NCBI GenBank assembly: GCA_019915015.1
Contig: JAHBBC010000010.1
Coordinates: forward strand, 1,240,001 to 1,304,000
Direction: 5' to 3'
Source of the DNA: Auriscalpium vulgare
Lineage: Eukaryota; Basidiomycota; Agaricomycetes; Russulales; Auriscalpiaceae
Length of the DNA stretch: 64,000 nt
Part shown: in pieces, positions 54,964 through 64,000 of the stretch
How the letters are laid out: each line of letters begins with the position of its first letter
Numbering within the stretch: the stretch's first letter is position 1
Position numbers and translations under genes: made by a program
The notes under the pieces: generated by a model
The model's input: the letters and a program-made list of their open reading frames with translations, nothing else
Told to the model about the DNA's origin: nothing
The model's database searches: none

Positions 54964-57900
54964 ATGTCCTCCTCGGATGGTCAGCTCCCTTCGACAACCG
55001 TCAGGGCGGTCTCCAATCCGATCTTCGACAAGGCAGTGCAAGAGCACCTTCGCCACCTCCAGGCCTGGGAGCTTGCTGACTTCACCCCATCGACGCCTGA
55101 GGGGGTGCGCAGCGTCGTTGCCGAGTACCACTCGAACCATGCGAAGAGTCGCCTTCTGCGATGCGTGCAGCGCATCAGTCGAGTCATCGCACCGCTGGAG
55201 CAGTTCTTCAGCGCCGTCGACAATGGCGTTTCGTCGCTCCCCGAAGTTGCCGGGATCGTTGGGGGGCGCTGAGATTCGTGATGCATGTGAGTAATGTGTC
55301 TTCAAATGTTTGTTCCAACTAACGTGTCCGCAGACCATTCGCAGCTTATCGGCGTACTTTGAGAAGATCGGAGACGTCCTGGAAGACATCGCAGAGACAC
55401 TTCCCCTCTACCAAGACTACGCCGACACGTTGTTTGCGAACTCCCGGAGAGTGATGGAGGTGAGTTGTCTGAGGCAGCGCACGTCCTTGCAGCCCGTCAT
55501 TGATCCACGACTAGGGTCTTGCAGGTGTCTACGGTGACATTTTGTTGACGTGCACTTCGATCCGACGGATATTCAAGAATGCTCAGGGCAGACAACGCAG
55601 TGAGCCATGCGTTGGTAGAACCCTTTCGGAAAGGTTGACGATCACATCCCCAGGATCGATAGTTGTTACTCTTCACGCTTTGAACCCTTGGGACCACGCT
55701 TTTGACGACGTCGTGAGCAGGCTTAGTCGCCGACGCGACATACTGGATAGGCGTGTAGTCCATGAGGAGAGGAAGAGGAGAGAGGAGGAGGAGCGGCAAC
55801 GTTTGAGAGAGAAGGAAGAGGCGCGCGAGAAGGACAGGCTGCGTCAGTTAGACGAGCAGAAGTGCAGTAAGTAGGTGTATTCCGTGTGCGCGCTGCGGCT
55901 AATTCATCGGCCTCGCAGAGCTCCTCAATTGTCTTGAGAAGTCCGCATACGCTGAGTGTCATACCAAACATGAAGCCTGTCGTCGCGTCCTTTCAAAGCA
56001 TCTGGACGCTGGACGCTGGCTCCTCAACCGATCGGAATTTGCAAATTGGGCAGAAGGTCCGGTTTCCTCGTCCGGTATGCTGTGGCTGCGTGGCAAAGGT
56101 ATGCACCTCCGGCGTGCTCAGTGATTGTCAGTCAGCTAATCGCAGCATCGACTAGCCGGAGCAGGCAAGACAATACTCTCGTAAGTGACACGCAGGCTCG
56201 ACCTCTATCATGCGCTTACCTGCAGCAGCTCCATCGTGGTGAACTCGCTTAGCACTCAACTCCCGAGGGAAAGACCGTGGCATACTTCTACTGTCAGTTC
56301 GATGACCCTCAAAAGCGATCGGACCCACGCTTCGTCATTGGCACACTCCTCCACCAAGTCGTCTCGCAGCTACCTGCAGACGATCGCCACATGCCCGCTC
56401 TTGACTCGGCCCCTCCGAATCTTGACGCTTTGCGTGACGCACTATCTTCTGTCGCCAAGCAAACCACAGTGTATACCTCATAGTTGATTCTCTCGACGAA
56501 TTCGACGATAGCAGCCGCTGGAAGCTTGTTCAAGCCCTGAAACGCCTCTCGCCCGATGCGAAGGTCTTTGTGACGAGCAGGGACCTTCTACCCAGTCAAT
56601 ACCAGGACGATACACTGGCCCTCCTTCGCGATGTACCTGCCATCTCTGCAGATACGGAGCATGTCGAGGGAGACATCATTGGCTTCGTGGAGCGGAATTT
56701 CGATTCGTCGAAGAGGATGGGTTGATACATCGACGATCCGAGCCACCGCTCAAAGTCGCGAGTCTTCCTTTGCGCGATGAGATTAGGACGGCCCTTGTTG
56801 AACGGGCTGATGGAATGTAAGTAACTAAGACGCATGGCCAGGACGGCGCTGACACATGACACTAGGTTCCTCTACGTGCGATTACAGATACTGCACCTTC
56901 GTAGGCAGGGCACGGAGCACGAGCTTCGGGTTTGCTCTGCAGTCGCTGCCGTCGGCATCAGCGCCACGTTCATCAGGGCCCTACAAGACATCGAGGCACT
57001 ACCACCGCAGCGACGCGAGCGTGTCAGGAGGCTGTTTCGTTGGCTAGCTTGCTCACCGGATCCGCCTACAGTCAAGGAGATCATGGATGCCGTCGTTGTT
57101 GACGACATGGATGACGCCTGGGATAAATCTAAATGCATAACACGACCTTCCTCTCTGCTCGAAGACGGTGGAAACCTGGTTAAGACAGAACTGCCATATC
57201 ATTCCTCCTACTACGAGCAAAGTGAGGCAGTTCGGTCACTTCACTCTACGATTCAGTTTGTCCACGCTTCCGTCAAGGAATTCCTGGTATCAAGGTCCTC
57301 ATCACCCGAAGAGGCACCTCTACCAGCTTACCATTACTACCCTCTATCGGAAGCACGTTTGCCTCTCGTCCTTACCGGATTCAAATATTACGACGTGGCG
57401 GATCTTCGCCGGGACCAATTATCCTTGGGTAATCGCTTTATGTATACCGCATGGGAAGTCCAATTGCGATTAGCAGGAGAACATGGACAAGATTTAGTCT
57501 CTGCCTTCCGCCAGTTCTTGGACCCCGGATCGTCGATTAGAAAGAAATGGAAAGGCTACTATTGGTACACCTTAACGTGGTTAGGGTACGACTACGAATA
57601 CGACTTGCGGAGCCTCTACTGCGACTCCCTGCCCCTTCACCATATTGCTATCGCCCTCCGCCTGCACCACATTGTTCCAAAACTTGTCAAGCATAAGAGC
57701 CATACCATGGAGTCGATGACCGCAGACCTCGAAGACATAAACAAGCCCAGCAGTTTTGGACAGACGGCGCTTCACGTTGCATGCGCTGCGTTCTCGGACT
57801 ATCACGGCGATGATCGCGTCTTGCGATTCCTGTTGGAGGCGGGCGCGGATGTTGGCGCAGTCGATCACAGGGGACAGACGGCGCTTCATATCGCAGCAAG

Positions 57901-58528
57901 CAATGAAACCAGCGCCATCCTTCTCCAGTTACTTCTAGACCACCGGTCGGATGTGCACGCTACCGACAATGAAGGGCGAACAGCACTGCATCTCGCGGTG
58001 CGCAGGTTTGAGGGTTATCAGGCGGCCCTGAGCCTGGTGCGCTGTGGAGCAAACGTGAACGCCAGGGATCATCGCGGCCGCACACCCCTGCTCGCAGCGT
58101 GCTCCTACTATCTCCCATCGCGGGATCCGCATGTGACTAGTAAGCTTCACACTGCGCGCGTGCTGTTCGAGCACGGCGCCTCGGGTTCCGTGGTCGACGT
58201 CGCCGGCAATACTGCACTCCACATCTTCGCGCAGAATCAGCCCGTGGGATGGTGGCTCCAGGTCACTGGCACTGGTGCCGCGGCTGCCGCCTGGTGGCTG
58301 GCGGCGGAGACGCTGCTTCAGATGCTGCTCGCGCACGGAGCGGACCCGCACGTTGCCGATTCGAGCGGCAGGCGTGCAGCCCACTATGCTCAATTTGCGG
58401 AGGTGTATATATTCTTGCAGGGAGCAGTAGGGGAGGAGCCGGACATGGACAAGCTACGAGAGCTGCCCGTAGCGGACCGTAATGTGGGACACAGATATGT
58501 CTTCAGAAAAACCGGCCCACAGATATAG
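54964..58528 (+). pseudogene. NACHT-ankyrin STAND protein, copy 2, frameshifted
   Basis: Same layout as copy 1: MSSSDGQLPSTTVRAVSNPI, coiled coil, Walker A GKAGAGKTIL spliced around 56095-56190, then PQKRSDPRFVIGTLLHQVVS, winged-helix part FLYVRLQILHLRRQG, and an ankyrin region. Against copy 1 it has a one-base loss at about 55259 (before the G run), at about 56263, at about 56470 (the Walker B stretch becomes TVYTS and stop) and at about 56700. The 3' half is open as one 564-codon frame (56834-58528) with five or more ankyrin repeats (FGQTALHVACA, RGQTALHIAAS, EGRTALHLAV, AGNTALHIF) and the end HGADPHVADSSGRRAAHYAQ. The full protein cannot be made, but an ankyrin-only product is conceivable. 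Confidence 0.85.
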
Positions 58529-58810
58529 CCTTGGTTTAGTAGCTTTGCTCGAACAGTTATCCAGGGTCTTCAAGGTCACTATCTTCAGAATAGTAGACGA
58601 GTTCATTGGTATAGCATGACTAACAAAACCTCCGATTTCACGTCAACGGTGAACTTGATTGAGCAACACTCTCGTCGTCGTGCGCTGGCGACGTTCTCTG
58701 ACCTTTGACGCGTCTCCGCACGCTGTACGGTATCTGTGGTCGCGTACTCCTGCCATACTCATCAAGACCTATGGCAACACGTTATCGTCGCGTCTTAACC
58801 ATGCGCAGAC
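58529..58810. other. intergenic flank between NACHT copy 2 and kinase B
   Basis: It contains the repeated flank also seen at 51920-52085. No gene was seen. Confidence 0.5.
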
Positions 58811-59750
58811 CTAGAGCTCACCGAAGGCTCTAACCCCCGATTGAATGACGATGCCGGCGGCCGCTCCCATCAACCGAAGCTTCGTGGAACGCGGCAAGCT
58901 GATTCGACTGGCGACCGCCAGTACGAGATCGTCGGTGGTACTATGGAAGTAAAAGCTGGCAAAGGAGTGCGGGAGCAGGTTCACGTGTTGCCAATCGACG
59001 AACGAGACCGCTTCGCCGTCCCAGAGGAAGTTGCTGAGAGTGACATCCGAGGGAGAGTAGAGGCGAGGTTCGGTCGCGAGTTCGATACAGAGGTGCCCGC
59101 GTGATTTCGGTAGACGCGACAATGCCTGCAGCGAGATCAACATCCAAAGTACGCTGGAAGGGAAGGAAGTCTCGAGAACGCACTGCGTTGACATAAGCTT
59201 CCAATGCGCCGGAGGTGGCGAACTTGACGGGGGCCTCCTCCATGCCGAAGAAGCAGTGTTGAATGTATCCGCCCCCCACGGGGCCGACCGAGTCCCCCTC
59301 GGGAACTGGGCACTTGAGTAGCCACTCGATGGCATCTGCGATTTTTGTGATGGCGACAGCTCTTAGGCTCTCCTGCTCCGAGCTGGAAGGAGCAGCGTCG
59401 AACAAGTCCTGGAACGACGGCGCAGAGATATATTCCATGACCAGATAGGTGCTGCCGCGCCCATCGTCGAAGACCTCGTATACGCGAGCCACGCGAGGCG
59501 CGTCAGGTAATCTCTGGGCTTCCTCGTAGAAATGTGCTTGGGTACGGGCCTCTGCCACCAGGTTTTCTATTCCCCTTTTTACAAAGATGAACGAGCCGGT
59601 CAACGAGCTGTGTGGGATTTTGAAGTTCCCGTAGTCTGAGCAATATTCAACGATGGACTGTGGAGGCGCGTTGGTAGTGAAAGGATAACATACGCGCACA
59701 CTCACCTGGGAGCTGACAGCCGGTTCGAGCGGCGAGAACACGATTCTCAT
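58811..59750 (-). pseudogene. phosphotransferase-like kinase, copy B, +1 frameshift
   Basis: It starts MRIVFSPLEPAVSSQ (ATG 59750), then an intron and QSIVEYCSDYGNFKIPHSSL, EARTQAHFYEEAQ, STYLVMEYISAPSF. Where copy A reads DVDSLQALSRLP, this copy has an extra T (GTTGATCTCGCTG), shifting the frame. The remaining half, with SPSDVTLSNFLWD and SFVDWQHVNLLPHSF, is intact in the other frame down to 58811. Copy C has the same extra base at the same place. Confidence 0.8.
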
Positions 59751-60294
59751 CAGAGAGATTAAAGCAGAGCTGCCAGTGAGGGCCCGGGAACGATGTCGGT
59801 CACGGTACTCGGGCCTTACTCGGCTCGCCGCCGGCCGACCGTCGCCGCGGCTTGATTGCGGCCAGTTCATCATCGACATCCCTTATATTCAGAACGACAG
59901 TCTTCTGGTCAAGCTACGGGGACTATCGCCATCCCTCAATCGTGCAGCAGCTTTGATCACGGATAGATCAACAAATCATCCGAGTCTGAGTCCGAGCCTG
60001 GGCATCTTGCTGTCGCCCAAGGGCAAACCGGTGCGCAGAGGCTTGGTGCTGTACCGTCGCCTAGTATCTCTGACCCATTTGATACTTCCATAACCCGGAA
60101 TCCGTACAGCATGTACGATCGCTACTGCTGCTGGTATTAAAGGTATGTTCCAATTTGTTCGCGCTGTACCGCGCGATCGGACTCGCACCCCCGCCAACGT
60201 CAAATCTCTCCATCCACGAGGCAGACATGTGGGAATACGGCCATCGGCAGTACTGGTCTTTGTTTTCTCGTAGGCCCACGCCGTCCATCGTACC
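59751..60294. promoter_or_regulatory. divergent promoter region between kinase B and NACHT copy 3
   Basis: The 544 bp between two divergent ATGs contain no gene. The segment nearest the NACHT start resembles that before copy 2. A 20-30 nt motif (ttatattcagaacgac..) at about 59882 recurs at 61212 and 61440. Confidence 0.4.
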
Positions 60295-61200
60295 ATGTCC
60301 TCCCCGAATGGTCCATATCCCTCGCCATCCCTCAAGGCGATTTCGAATCCGCTCTTCGACAAAGCGGTGCAAGACCATTTGCAGCGTCTTCAGGCATGGG
60401 AGCTTGACGACTTCCCTGTGTCGACGCCTGAGGGCGTGCGCAGCGTAGTCGCCGAGTACCACTCAACCCACACAAAGAGACGCCTTCTTCGATGCATACA
60501 GCGCATCAGTCGAGTCATCGCACCGCTGGAGAAGTTCTTCAGCGCAGTGGACAATTGCGTTTCGTCGCACCCTGAAGTCGCCCGGATCGTGTGGGGGGCG
60601 CTGAGATTCGTTATGCAGGTGAGTGACGTGTCTTCGCATCTTTGTTCCAACTAATGTATCTGCAGACCATTCGCAGCCTACCGGCGTACTTTGAAAAGAT
60701 CGGAGACGTCCTAGAAGACATCGCAGAGGCACTTCCGCATTACCAAGACTACGCCGACTCGCTGTTTGCGAAGTCCTAAAGAGTGATGGAGGTGAGTTAT
60801 TCGAGGCAGCACCCATCCTTACAACCCTTAATCGAGCCACGAGTAGGGTCTTGCAGGTGTTTAAGGTGACATTTTGTTGACGTGCACTACGCTCAGACGG
60901 ATATACAAGTACGCTCAGGGCAAACGCAGTAAGCCATGCCTCGATAGAACCTTTTTGCGAAGGTTCACGATTGCATCCCAAGGATCGATATTTGTTTCTC
61001 TTCGCGCTGTGAACCCTTGGTATCACCCTTTCGACGATGTTGTGAGCAGCCTGCAGCGCCGACGGGAGAAACTGAATGAGCGTGTCCAACACGAGGAAAT
61101 GATGGCCGCTCATGAACAGCGACGGAAGGATGAAGAAAGGAAAGCCGAAGAGAGGAACTGGGTAGAGGAGATGGAGAAGCGTCGTTTAAGAGAGCTGGGA
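60295..61200 (+). pseudogene. NACHT-ankyrin copy 3, truncated 5' fragment
   Basis: It starts MSSPNGPYPSPSLKAISNPL and here the G run has six bases, so IVWGALRFVMQ is in frame up to the first intron. In the next exon the codon equivalent to Gln in AKSQRVME of copy 1 is a TAA stop (about 60777). Later exons (RFTIASQGSIFVSLRAVNPW and the coiled coil to RRLREL) remain recognisable to about 61195. There the sequence switches to DNA resembling 59875 onward, so the NACHT and ankyrin parts are absent. Confidence 0.85.
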
Positions 61201-61672
61201 TCGACTCTTATATCCAGAACGACTTATCTTCTGATACCATAAGGTCAAGCTACGGAGACTAGATCGGCCTGCTGGGAATGTGGGCTTTGTCACGGTCGAG
61301 GCACCTGAGTGGAATCGAACGCGAGCGAAACCCGGGGCTGACACCTGTCTTCCGCGCGACTACGCTGATGTGGCAGGCATAAAGTGGGTTGATACAGTTA
61401 GCATTACCAAAACACAACAATTAAATGACGGGCAAGGCTGAGAACGACTATCTTCTGATACCATAAGGTCAAGCTACAAAGACTAGTAGGGAAATGCCCC
61501 CGTAGGAAACGTGGAATTGTAACGACAACGCGGGACCATTCTCACGCAATCCATTGATTTCTAAACACTTGTGGAGTCGTGCCACAAGGATGTTACGCGC
61601 TGCTCTGGCTCCTGCCATACTCATTGAGATCTATGGCAACATGTTAGTGAGGCGTAGTAACTATGCGCAGAC
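61201..61672. other. junction region with a duplicated 40-bp segment
   Basis: A segment including cttctgataccataaggtca occurs at 61227 and again at 61451, with about 180 bp between. No gene was seen. The 3' part shares the kinase-flank repeat (ctcctgccatactcat). Confidence 0.6.
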
Positions 61673-62600
61673 CTAGAACTCACTGTAGTCTGGCATCCCC
61701 GATTGTAGGACAATGCCAGCGGCCGCTCTCATCAACTGAAGCTTCGCAGATTGCCGCAAGCTGATTTGACTGGCGACCGCCATTACGAGCTTGTCGGTGG
61801 TACTATGGAAGTAGAAGCTGGCAAAAGAGTGTGGGAGCAGGTTCACGTGTTGCCAATCGACAAACGAGACCGTTTCGCCGTCCCAGAGAAAGTTGCCGAG
61901 AGTGACATCCGAGTGGGTGTAGAGGCGAGTTTCGGTGGCGAGTTCAATACGAAGATGCTTACTTTTTCCGGGTAGACGCGACAATGCCTGCAGCGAGATC
62001 AGTATCCAATACGCCGGGAGACAGGTCTCGAGAACGCACCACGTTGAGGTAAGCTTCCAAGGCGCCGGAGGTGGCGAACTCGATGGGGGCCTCCTCCATG
62101 TTGAAGAAACGGTGTTGGATGTATCCGCCCCCCACGGGGCCGACCGAGTCACCCTCGGGAACTGGGCACTTGAGCAGCCACTCGATGGCATCTGCGATTT
62201 TTGCGATGGCGGTAGCTCTTAGAGTCTCCTGAGATGAGCCGGAAGATGCATCGTTGATCAAGTCCTCAAACGACGGCGCAGGGATATATTCCATGATCAA
62301 ATAGGTGCCGCCGTCTCCATCGTCGAAGACCTCGTATACGCGAGCCACGCGAGGCGCGTCAAGCGATCTTTGGGCTTCCTCGTAGAAATGTGCTTGAGTG
62401 CGGGCCTCTGCTACCAGGTTTTCTATTCCCTTTTTGACGAAGATGAACGAGTCTCTGTGTGGCACTTTGAAGTTCCCGTAGTCTGAGCAAAACTCGATGA
62501 TGAACTGCGAAATGTGTCTGTAGGTAGTGAAAGGATTATATACGCGCACACTTACCTGGGAGCTGACAGCGGGCTCGAGCGGAGAGAACACGATCCTCAT
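61673..62600 (-). pseudogene. phosphotransferase-like kinase, copy C, +1 frameshift
   Basis: It starts MRIVFSPLEPAVSSQ (ATG 62600) and continues EFCSDYGNFKVPH, VAEARTQAHFYEEAQRSLDA, TYLIMEYIPAPSFEDLI. The same extra T as in copy B (ACTGATCTCGCTG) shifts the frame before LQALSRLPG; the first frame then stops after ASTRKK. The second half is readable to 61673 with THSDVTLGNFLWD and SFVDWQHVNLLPHSF. Its end (SGMPDYSEF) has diverged from A and B. Confidence 0.8.
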
Positions 62601-63468
62601 GAGAGACGAAAGTATTGGGGAGCCTGAGGGAGATGAAGTGATGGACAATAACTGCCGTTCTGTTGCGGGGTCGTGAGAACTTTAAACTCCGCTCATCTAA
62701 GAGGGCCACCGGTGCGAGCTTGCGGAGTTTGCTGCTTTAACTGTTTGCAGCGCGTCCCGCGTCCCCGTCTCCGTCCTCTGTCTGTTCGGTTCTGCGCCTT
62801 GCTCTGGATTATGATTTTGCTGCGCGTCAGAGACGTGTCTGAGAACTGCAAGCTATCTCCCGTCCAGAAAAAGGTCAAACCTGATTTCGCGAACTTCACC
62901 AACCTTCCGTGACGGGCAAGTGACGGGGCCCGTGAGATCATTTACGCCCACAGCGTGGCTCGAGAGCATCCCGCGCCGTTGACTTGGGTACGCCTCTTCC
63001 CTACACCTACTCGGACACGCCGAGCTGACACGTACATGATGTTCGAGTGCGCCCCCCGTTCCCGGGTGCTCCGCTTCGACTTTCCCATGACGACGCCCAC
63101 GTTCAATGCCCGCCTGTGGCGCATCAACAGCCGGAGAACAACGACGCCGCGTGCACGGACGCAACACGGACGGCATCACAATGCCTTCTATATTTGGCAG
63201 GTAAGATGAATAAAACAACTAGAACCGAACGTTTTCGGGAGTTGTGAAAGAACAACAGGGACGAACGCTATAAAACACTCTATGTGACGAACCCTCCTTT
63301 ACCTGCTTGCGCTCTTGTCCCCCCCCCCCCTCCCCCTCCCCCCCATCCTGACTCGCCTGTACTGCCCCAGCAATATTTACACGCAATATCCAACAGTATC
63401 TCTGACGTTAGACGTGAGTATGCTACGTTGCCACAACCTTTTGTATGCCCACTGTTGATATCTGGCAG
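62601..63468. other. intergenic and 5' UTR of the last gene
   Basis: It includes a C-rich tract at about 63319-63353 and a 5'-UTR intron that starts gtgagtatgc near 63415 and ends ctggcag at 63468, directly before the ATG. No coding gene was recognised in 62601-63400. Confidence 0.55.
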
Positions 63469-64000
63469 ATGTCTAAGATCACCGATTTCAGCTTCAACAG
63501 ACCCGCCGATTGGAAGAGCAGAACACAAAATGGCCCCGCTCTGAAGGTTCCATCAGTGTTCTTGGGTATCAAGCTCACAGACAAGATCTGGGTCGAATTC
63601 CTCGAGGTGGGGGACGCTAAAAACCATGTCGTATTCCGTGCAACGTTCGCCACGACGCAGAAGGTCGATGGCAAGGAATCCCGCGGGGTCCGTATCTCAA
63701 TGGATCTAGCTGAGAAGTACTTTGAAGTTCTCAACGACGGCGAAGTAAGCTTCGCATCTAGACTGCCGCCCTTCTTGGATGAACAACTATCTCTCACGTA
63801 GACCGATTACTACTACGACAAGAAGTCGAAGTCTGCTGGCATTGCTTACCACTCGGGCCAGATGCACGTCAAGATGCTTAAGCATTCCGCGGCATCCACC
63901 AAGCAGCGGAAGACGCTGGGCTTTGAAATCATCAAGAGCAATCTCACATTGGGCCAGTTGATCGACATCGCTACAAGCGCGAATATTTACAAGTTTGTGT
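63469..64000 (+). CDS. unrecognised conserved-looking protein, 5' part (runs off the window)
   Basis: Exon 1 (63469-63744) begins MSKITDFSFNRPADWKSRTQ and ends EVLNDGE. A 57-nt intron (63745-63801, gtaagc...acgtag) joins TDYYYDKKSKSAGIAYHSGQ, then RKTLGFEIIKSNLTLGQLID and IATSANIYKFV to the window end. The ATG directly follows the acceptor of a 5'-UTR intron; an ATG at 63445 would lie inside that intron. It is hydrophilic with no signal peptide or membrane segment in the visible 158 residues. No domain is recognised. It lies just outside the duplicated block and looks intact. Confidence 0.7.

Noticed and set aside
22786..61200. Repeat-induced point mutation as the cause of NACHT decay
   Set aside because: The visible lesions are mainly one-base indels in G-rich runs and truncations rather than a clear C-to-T pattern; a counted alignment would be needed to test further.
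61300..61385. tRNA-like sequence on the minus strand (B-box-like gttcgattcc)
   Set aside because: Acceptor, anticodon and T stems do not pair, so neither a tRNA gene nor a clear tRNA-derived SINE can be supported.
1..64000. CRISPR arrays, bacterial operons, rRNA genes
   Set aside because: The window is eukaryotic with spliceosomal introns; tandem repeats seen lack spacers and no rRNA sequence was recognised.

Overview
The window reads as nuclear DNA of a filamentous basidiomycete, most likely an Agaricomycete. Genes are GC-rich, packed on both strands and cut by many introns of about 45-65 nt with GT..AG ends. The families seen (VIT-VWA protein, agaricomycete F-box protein, HIT protein, NACHT-ankyrin proteins, alpha-kinase, PIF/Harbinger and Helitron-type elements) also fit. 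All exon joins below were made by eye from splice signals and frame.

Region 1 (1-15.3 kb) is ordinary housekeeping DNA. In order it holds a conserved acidic protein, a SAGA-type deubiquitinase (UBP8), a divergently transcribed HIT protein, a VIT-VWA protein, an F-box protein, a Ser-rich protein with a 17-nt microexon, and a single-pass membrane protein. An intact-looking 3,385-bp PIF/Harbinger transposon (15266-18650, 68-bp perfect inverted ends, ATT target duplication) sits 1 nt upstream of the membrane protein's ATG. Its transposase seems to carry one frameshift; its second protein is intact.

Region 2 (19.5-62.6 kb) is a fast-evolving block. After an intact LAT-family amino acid permease come three repeats of one unit: a NACHT-ankyrin STAND gene (+) facing a small phosphotransferase-like kinase gene (-), tail to tail. 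Unit 1 is the best preserved. Units 2 and 3 are decayed, and a short fragment at 19.5 kb is the remains of another copy.

The last ankyrin-coding stretch of unit 1 is split by a 23.6-kb insertion (26307-49945). It has long inverted termini and an exact 7-bp flanking duplication (AGCGGAC); removing it rejoins the ankyrin frame as in copy 2. Inside are an intact integrase-type DDE transposase next to the left end, a probable 2OG-Fe(II) (TET/JBP-like) dioxygenase, a 2,285-aa Helitron-type Rep/helicase protein with a C19-like cysteine peptidase tail, a captured intron-containing fragment of a membrane-protein gene, an unknown AT-rich gene, GC-rich tandem repeats, and an intact alpha-kinase gene next to the right end. 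It is either one giant cargo-carrying DNA transposon or a nest of elements within one.

A cystathionine gamma-synthase pseudogene lies between units 1 and 2. The window ends in the 5' part of an unrecognised gene whose ATG directly follows a 5'-UTR intron.
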